From Eonycteris spelaea (lineage: Eukaryota > Chordata > Mammalia > Chiroptera > Pteropodidae), in NCBI GenBank assembly GCA_003508835.1, contig PUFA01000022.1:1054001-1118000 (forward strand): a stretch of DNA of 64,000 nucleotides, read 5' to 3'. Below, in pieces: positions 58,270-64,000 of this stretch; the first letter of the stretch is position 1; every line of letters starts with the position of its first letter. A program made the translations under genes and the position numbers. A model generated the notes under the pieces. The model did no database searches and had not been told where the DNA came from. It worked only from the letters and a program-made list of their open reading frames with translations.

Positions 58270-58385
58270 GTTTTTGGATTGGTATTATGTGTTAGGTACT
58301 GTGTCAGATGCTATAAGGTATATCAAGACATGGAGACGTGTGATTAGGAGTTAATAATTTAGTTGAAGAGACAGAATATATCAAA
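58270..58385 (-). mobile_element. L2 3'-end fragment, antisense
   Basis: The order 'attatgtgttaggtactgtg', 'tcagatgctataaggtata', 'caagacatggagacgtg', 'aataatttagttgaagagaca' corresponds to the antisense L2 end. Confidence 0.55.
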
Positions 58386-59124
58386 TTGCTCATGTTTTAA
58401 ATAACCAAGAAATATTGACTTAAAAGCGAAATTAAATGGTCTACAAGTCCAGACTCCCATGGGGATGGGAGGTCAGGCTGAGCTGATTCTCAGGGTCCAG
58501 GCAGGATTCGAAGGGCTGGGGCATGGGGCACTGGCATTCCAGCAGGGGCTGAGGAGGGGGCAGGGGGCTGTGCAGAAAAAATTGAAAAAGTTGAATATAT
58601 GAAATGTAGATTTTATTCAGAAAATAGTTAAATAAGTTTGGTAGAGGTTTTACGGGGCAAGTAGAGGAGATGATGCACCAAATGAGATTTTGGTCAGACT
58701 AGAGGGTTGAGGTAAAGAATATCGGGGTACGGATTAAGGAGTTTGGGATTCAGTAGGTACACCTGGTTTTTTCAAATTGTGTCCCATGGAAACGTGAATT
58801 TTGAAAGTTTTGAAGAAATATGGCATTAGAGAGGGGAAAAAACAGTTTCAGAGGCAATTTCATGTGGCAAATACTGACTTAAATAAACTAGTTTTTTTCC
58901 CTTTAGGGGTTGTCAGTCTTTAACATATTAATATGCATTGTAAATTTCCAAGAGTGTCTGTCCTATAAACCTATGGAAATGAAAAAGAAAGCTCATAGAA
59001 CAAATAAATATCTCGAAGGATGAATTGATGCGACGTGGTGACTAAATAGATGAAGAAAGAACGTAAACAAAAATTAAAGATGCTGAAGTTGAGAGATTAT
59101 GAAAAATCATTTTATATCATTGCT
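58386..59124. other. Non-coding sequence with a G-rich island
   Basis: A G-rich patch at 58487-58570, with several runs of three to five G, stands out in AT-rich DNA. The rest is unassigned. Confidence 0.4.
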
Positions 59125-59225
59125 ATCATTTGTCAAGCTGATATTTCATGCCAGGCACTGCCGATGAGGGCTGGGATCCAGAAGTTTAAGTAATTTGTCT
59201 AGGGTCATGTAGATAATACGCGGTT
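59125..59225 (-). mobile_element. MIR SINE fragment, antisense
   Basis: It reads 'atgccaggcactgccgatga', then 'gtttaagtaatttgtctaggg' and 'tcatgtagataatacgcgg'. This matches the antisense MIR end and centre, with the middle deleted. Confidence 0.6.
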
Positions 59226-59619
59226 GTCACAAGAGTGCGATCACAGCATAGCGAAATGATTGATGGGAGACACCGGAGACATCAGTGAAGGGACGTGAAG
59301 TTCCTTTAATCACAAAGATGTAGACGCTTATGGTACCAATTACACAGAGCAGGAGGCAACACAGTGCAACGCCAGGTCCCAGATGGAGGCCCAGGTGCGG
59401 CCGATACATGCTCGGCAGTGTGATGGTTCTGCCAGATGAGCTTCCTTCCTTCCTTTCTTTCTTTCTTCTTCTTCTTCTTTTTTTTTTTTTTTTTTTTAAA
59501 TCTCTGTGACCATCTGCAAATCACTGGTACAGAATAACCTCAGCAGATTCTTGAGTTCTTGTTGTGGATCCAGGTGAATCAAAGGTTGATTTCCCAGGAA
59601 TGACATTGCTTAGAAGGCC
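59226..59619. other. Non-coding sequence with T-rich tract and a small hydrophobic frame
   Basis: A CT/TTC-rich tract grading into a T run spans about 59442-59498. On the minus strand, 59227-59409 opens a 60-codon frame with a hydrophobic stretch (ALCCLLLCVIGTISVYIFVI) that would predict one membrane segment. I see no flanking exon signals or known family, so it is recorded only as a curiosity. Confidence 0.3.
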
Positions 59620-59735
59620 CAGGCTATCGGCCTATCCGAGGTCCGCATTACACATAGCAACTGGGAGAGCAAGGATTTAAATCCAGGTCTGCTTCGTTTC
59701 TCAGCCCCAGGGTTCTGTCTACTTGACCGTTGACT
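59620..59735 (-). mobile_element. MIR SINE fragment, antisense
   Basis: It reads 'cacatagcaactgggagagc', 'aaggatttaaatccaggtctg' and 'cagccccagggttctgtc', which is the antisense tRNA-like head of MIR. It lies about 400 bp after a fragment of the complementary part of MIR in the same orientation. Confidence 0.65.
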
Positions 59736-60079
59736 TTGTGTGCCAGTGGGAGAGAGGGGAAGCCACTAGAGCACTGTGGCTTGCTGGCCTTCCCTATCCA
59801 GGTCTATCAAAGAACTCAACTTCCTTTGGGTCACAGCTTGGGCAGCAAACTAGCCCTGCCACTCAAATCACCTTTTCTGAGTCCTCCATGCAAAAGTAGA
59901 TTAGTGCAGGTCGTAAGGGATGCGCTGGGTGTCAACTCCCTGGTCGACGTGTTTAAAGCAGGGGCGACTCTGTGGCTTGGCATCTTGGTCTCATGTTTCC
60001 AGGACTACTGTGTTGCGACATGGACCACCCACGCTTTGCCAGGACAGGGCCTCCTGAAGGAAGATATTCAAGGCGGCTT
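59736..60079. other. Non-coding sequence, no recognised feature
   Basis: A 122-codon frame (59730-60098, +) ends in the next MIR and has no recognisable domain. Confidence 0.4.
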
Positions 60080-60255
60080 TGGACAGGCACTGTGCTAGCT
60101 CCTGACATATACTTAGTTCCTCACTGAATGTCCCAGCAGCGGGATCGGGGAAGATGGGAATCTTGTCAGTGCCTTCATGTTTTTATCTAAGTGATTTCCC
60201 CGCGTTCACGTCCTTCGTAAGTGGCAGAACTCAATCTTAGGGGCCGGACTTCGGA
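60080..60255 (-). mobile_element. MIR SINE, antisense
   Basis: It reads 'ggcactgtgctagctcctgac', 'tagttcctcactgaatgtcc', 'taagtgatttccccgcgttcac' and 'gtaagtggcagaactcaatc', in antisense MIR order. Confidence 0.7.
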
Positions 60256-60835
60256 CTCCGTTTTTAGCCCCAGCTCTGTCGGACAGTGGGAATCACGTCT
60301 GAGTCCATCCGCTTGGCACGTTCTTTCACTCCTCCTGTTCTTACTCGCTCTGCCTCTTGGAAATCCTTTGAGGCTGTTTCTGCTGTCCCCCTTCCCCCAA
60401 CCCCTTTGTCTTGAGGTGTCGTTTCCTTCTTTTCTCTTTTTTGTTCTTTCTTTTTTCTTTTTCTTTTTTTGGCAATGTTTAACCCTAGTGTCTTCCTTTC
60501 GGTGACAAGCCTGTCCTCAGAGCTCCTTTCACCGGTCAGCACTCTTATGAGTGTGCAGAGTGTTGTCCCTTACGGCGTTATGAGGCTTTCACCTCGGTGC
60601 TTCCTTTTTATTTTCACCGGTGCCCCTACTATTATACTTTTTTTTTTTTTTTTTGCAACAGATATTCTGTTTCCTTCTGTTGAGAAACAGACGTCTTCTA
60701 TCAAGAGATGGAGGGCTTTGGTTGACATTCAAAATTGTCCCATATCCTGTCTCCATTAATAATAATTTTTATTATGAATGTTTTCCAAATTCTCTAAATC
60801 GCATCTTCTTTTTTTTTTTTCCTTATAAAGCCAAC
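60256..60835. other. Non-coding sequence with T-rich runs
   Basis: T-rich tracts at about 60437-60470, 60638-60654 (17 T) and 60809-60820. Otherwise unassigned. Confidence 0.4.
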
Positions 60836-61140
60836 ATCGACTGAGCACTTACTGTATGCTAGGCACTATGCTGGTGACATAAAGACAAATAAGAAAATTC
60901 CTGATCTTTAGGTACTTGATGTCTCCAAGGATAGACGTGAACAAATAAATAACTGGTGCCCTGTGAAAGGAGCGATGCTGGAAGGATGTGGGAGAACCTG
61001 GGGACTGAGGAAGACCTAGAGACAGGACAGAGCATTTGGTCTGGGGCTTTGGGCGATGAGCAGCAGTTCACTAACTGGAGAAGGGGGCCAAGGGCGGGCC
61101 CAGCAGTGTGAGGTGCATGGAGTGTGAAAGGCACAGGATG
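60836..61140 (-). mobile_element. L2 fragment, antisense
   Basis: The order is 'actgagcacttactgtatgc', 'taggcactatgctggtgac', 'ataaagacaaataagaaaattcc', 'ggatagacgtgaacaaataaa', 'taactggtgccctgtgaaagg', and further right 'ggcacaggatgccccgg'. It is one of the better preserved L2 pieces here. A 127-codon minus-strand frame over it is L2-derived. Confidence 0.75.
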
Positions 61141-63169
61141 CCCCGGAGGGAGGCATGGACTCGTCAGGTGCAGAAAGCACCGAGTTTGCAGAAGACCAGG
61201 AAGACGTGAGCATGGGCTGCCCTGACGGCCAGGCCAGCCCATGCCGCAGGTCCACAGGCGATGGGAGCCCTGTTCCCCCGCTTCGGCCTCTGTTCTAATC
61301 CCTTCACTCCCCAGATGCTCCGTGTTCCTGCTGAGGAATGACGCTGCCAGGAGAGCAGCCCAGGCTGCTTCTGGTTTCAGGGAAAAAATGGATTCCCCTC
61401 CTTTTCTCTATGAGGAAAACCCCTCAGCCTTTCCCAAGCCAACCACAGTGGTTCTGGTCACACGTGTCAGGCCAGGCTGGTTTCTCCACCAGTGACACTG
61501 GGCCGTGTCTGGAACCAGCCTGACTGTGTGCGTGGCATGCTGGTTTGGTGACGATAAGGGCTTGTTAACGTTTCTAAGCCCCTTCCTCCGGGCGGGCCCC
61601 TCCGGTGACGCTCAGATACAGTCCACTTCGTGTGGGTTTGAATCATTGGGATGGCTCTTCCCCTTCCCCGTCCCCAAATCGTCATGTGTCTGTAACCAAG
61701 CTGCCCCTACTTGGAAGCCATGTACATTGTCTGGAAAGGTTGGTCGTTTTCTTTCCAAATTTATGGCAAACATTTCAGCTGTTTTTTTTGTTTTTGTTTT
61801 TGTTTTCAAATTTTATCTTGATAATGTCTGTATAAAATCATTGTATTGCTTTTGCTGCTCACATCCTTTGTTAGGAAAATGTGTCCTACTATAGTCCTGG
61901 GAAAGCAGAGTGACCTCATGGCCTCCCTCAGCTTCCTAGTCATTGGGTGAATATTGGCTGGGGACAACCAATCCCTTTGCTGATCAGCAGTAAAGCAAAA
62001 TCTCTTATTTGAGATTTTTTTTTTTTTTAATTAAAGGATAGTCTGTAGACATGGATTCTTCCCATCCATTCTTACATTGAAATCATCTCCCTTAAATTTC
62101 TTTCATCCTGGTGCTTCTAGACTCCACTGAGTGAAAACTCACACACAGTATTGTGTTTTTCAGAGGTCTGTACGTGAATTTAACAAATGGTTATTTCGCG
62201 TTTCTGGTATACACGGTGCTGAGTTTGTTGTCGTAAAGCCTAATCATCTATGACATGGCATGAATGATTTCTAAATAAGCTTTCTCAAATGTCTATACTC
62301 ATTTTGTCAGGGCAATGGCATGAGAACAGATTAAATACTTCCCATATCGACTTATATTTACCATATTATTAATATATTGGTGACTCTTATTATGTGTCTT
62401 CAGTCAGGCGTGATTGTTAGCTTTGTGTCATGACCAAACAAATGGTGACTCAGGCTTTCTGCTGGGTAGAACGGGTCTGTGCAACACGCACTCACGCACA
62501 CACACACACACACTGTACGCTCACACTCTGATTATTTTAAAAGACAAAATAGTAATGGCTAAAGGCAGTTGAAATGAGTGTGGTCTGGAGGTATTGCTTA
62601 ATTGATTTTTCTTACGATATATGTATATTTATGTAATTCTAAGAAATTAAGTGAATGCACCAAGTTGCTAATGCCTTGAGGCCTTTTATATAAACGAGGA
62701 GCTGCACAGGAGGGAGCCAGTTCACGCCTTTTCCTGGTCTCAGAGACACTGAGCGCTGCCGCTGAAGTGACCACACAGCCGTTCAGGCCCGCCGTGCCGG
62801 TGACCACTGCTCACCCCTCGTCACGGGCAGCCGGAGCTGCTTCCGCCTGTAGTTTGAAGGGGAAGCATAGGAGACCGTGTTACACACACGAGTGCTCTTT
62901 ATTTTAATTTTTGCTAAAACAGAAATAAGAGCTAGAGTACTTCACTGGGCAACCACGTAGAGTCACTTATTTCCATTTATTCCCGAAAGTGAATTTGGTG
63001 CATTTTACCTTCAACTTTCTAAACTTTTCTCTTTCTTCGGGTTCATGAGTTCCTTCCGTGGGCTTCAGGGATTTGCCTAATAGGAACACGCCAGGCTCTC
63101 GAGGTCCCATTGGGTTACGGTGTGAGGCCAGCAGAAGCCCTGTCCCCTACCCCCGCCTCATGGCGAGCT
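61141..63169. other. Non-coding sequence, mostly unique
   Basis: A CA microsatellite lies at about 62484-62513 and a T run near 62009-62022. A 129-codon frame (61505-61894, +) has no recognised domain. No gene supported. Confidence 0.4.
62484..62513. repeat. (CA)n microsatellite
   Basis: A short CA run with ACGC interruptions at the left end. Confidence 0.9.
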
Positions 63170-63430
63170 CGCAGTGTAGACTGCACCAATTGCGTGAGAT
63201 GGCAAACAAGACCGCATAATAGAGGGGATTAGACGAGAACAAAAATTTCTTTGCTTTATTTATAGTATCATTGTGGAAGGATGAAAAGCTGTAAGTCAGC
63301 TTTGCTTGGGTGTGGACTGGCAATAATCCACTCCAAACTTTGATTGTTCCCTTGACTGTGCCTTGTAAAAGCTTCTGTGGCTCCTGTGGATTATTACTTC
63401 ATAATGCTTGGACAAACATCAATTAACATA
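63170..63430. promoter_or_regulatory. Candidate conserved non-coding regulatory element
   Basis: Repeat-free AT-rich sequence with three Bicoid/OTX/PITX-type TAATCC sites (63226-63231 reverse, 63324-63329 forward, 63388-63393 reverse). A TCF/LEF-like CTTTGAT lies at 63338-63344, and several ATCAA/TTAAC cores flank it. Clustering of such sites is typical of developmental enhancers, but conservation cannot be tested here. Confidence 0.3.
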
Positions 63431-64000
63431 CATCAAAACGTTTCCATTTGTGTCTGTCTATGAATGGAGGAGACCCAAAAGACACAACGGGGTTGGAACC
63501 CTACGCGGAGGTGACAGGAGGCTGGACTGCGGCAGAGACACAGGTGTGCGGCTCGGTGTGTGATAGAAATACCGCATTTCTGGTGGGGTTCGGAGTAATT
63601 ATCACCCCAGACTTCTAAAGAATGGCTGATTAGAAACCTTAGCTATTACAAGGAACTGCAATTTTCAGCCTAGAAGATCCTTTGTTGAAAATCAGATGAA
63701 ACTTGTGAATCTGGCTGTTGAAGTTGGAGACGGCAGAAGTTAGTTTTCATAGTCGCTAGAGAGTTTTTAAATCTTTTTTTTTGAAATTTCTCGGAGAGTT
63801 TAAGGTGGCACTTCTTTCAACAACATGAATAATAGAAATATACTTCACATAAATGTTTGAAAATATTTATATGATAGTCAGTGTCCAAGAAAAATGTTCG
63901 CCATAGCATTTTATATTATGAAGATTTAATTATATGCCATTTCTTGCTGTCTGATTGACTCTTGTAGGAATATTTCATACCCATGATGTCAATACTACAT
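63431..64000. other. Non-coding sequence, no recognised feature
   Basis: Unassigned sequence to the end of the window, turning AT-rich after 63700. Confidence 0.4.

Overview
The window reads as non-coding DNA from a placental mammal. It has long AT-rich stretches and many old, heavily decayed interspersed repeats of eutherian type (L1, L2, MIR, hAT DNA transposons, MaLR and ERV LTRs). It also has mammalian-style microsatellites, generally low CpG, and a few sharp CpG-rich islands. I saw no Alu, B1/B2, carnivore tRNA-Lys SINE, ruminant/cetacean CHR-SINE, pig PRE1 or horse ERE sequence. That argues against primate, rodent, carnivore, ruminant and pig, but I cannot name the species. All repeat calls come from reading against remembered family features; no database was searched, and edges are usually uncertain by tens of bases.

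I find no protein-coding gene, tRNA, rRNA, snRNA, CRISPR array or bacterial-type feature. Open frames reach at most about 218 codons. The longest lie in GC-rich, stop-poor DNA or antisense to repeats, and none has a recognisable domain. The region is best described as intergenic or deep-intronic 'gene desert' sequence.

Layout. 0.7-0.9 kb: MER3-like hAT element. 1.1-2.3 kb: antisense L1 3'-UTR-like sequence. 3.9-4.1 kb: short element with inverted ends. 8.6-9.6 kb: old repeat. 9.6-15 kb: mostly unique sequence, including a CpG-retaining tract at 14.0-14.7 kb. 15.3-16.6 kb: sense L1. 18.7-19.5 kb: antisense L1 reverse-transcriptase fragment. 20-30 kb: L2 and MIR fragments in largely unique DNA. 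32.6-37.8 kb: dense repeat cluster (two MaLR LTRs, an ERV LTR, and an L1 split by another MaLR LTR). 39.6-40.1 kb: strong CpG island. 41-46 kb: L2, old repeats, a first ERV LTR and MIRs. 46-51 kb: old repeat and two more CpG-rich tracts. 51.7-53.0 kb: MER5-like fragment and a second ERV LTR of the same family. 55.0-55.8 kb: sense L1. 56-61 kb: MIR and L2 fragments. 61-64 kb: unique sequence ending in a candidate regulatory element.

There is no set of genes working together here. The items most worth checking are the orphan CpG island at 39.6-40.1 kb with its neighbours at 48.4 and 50 kb, the two same-family LTRs that share an internal 84-bp duplication, the unassigned CpG-retaining segment at 14.0-14.7 kb, and homeodomain/TCF-site-rich unique tracts such as 63.17-63.43 kb. 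I found no clear evidence of an undescribed biological system.
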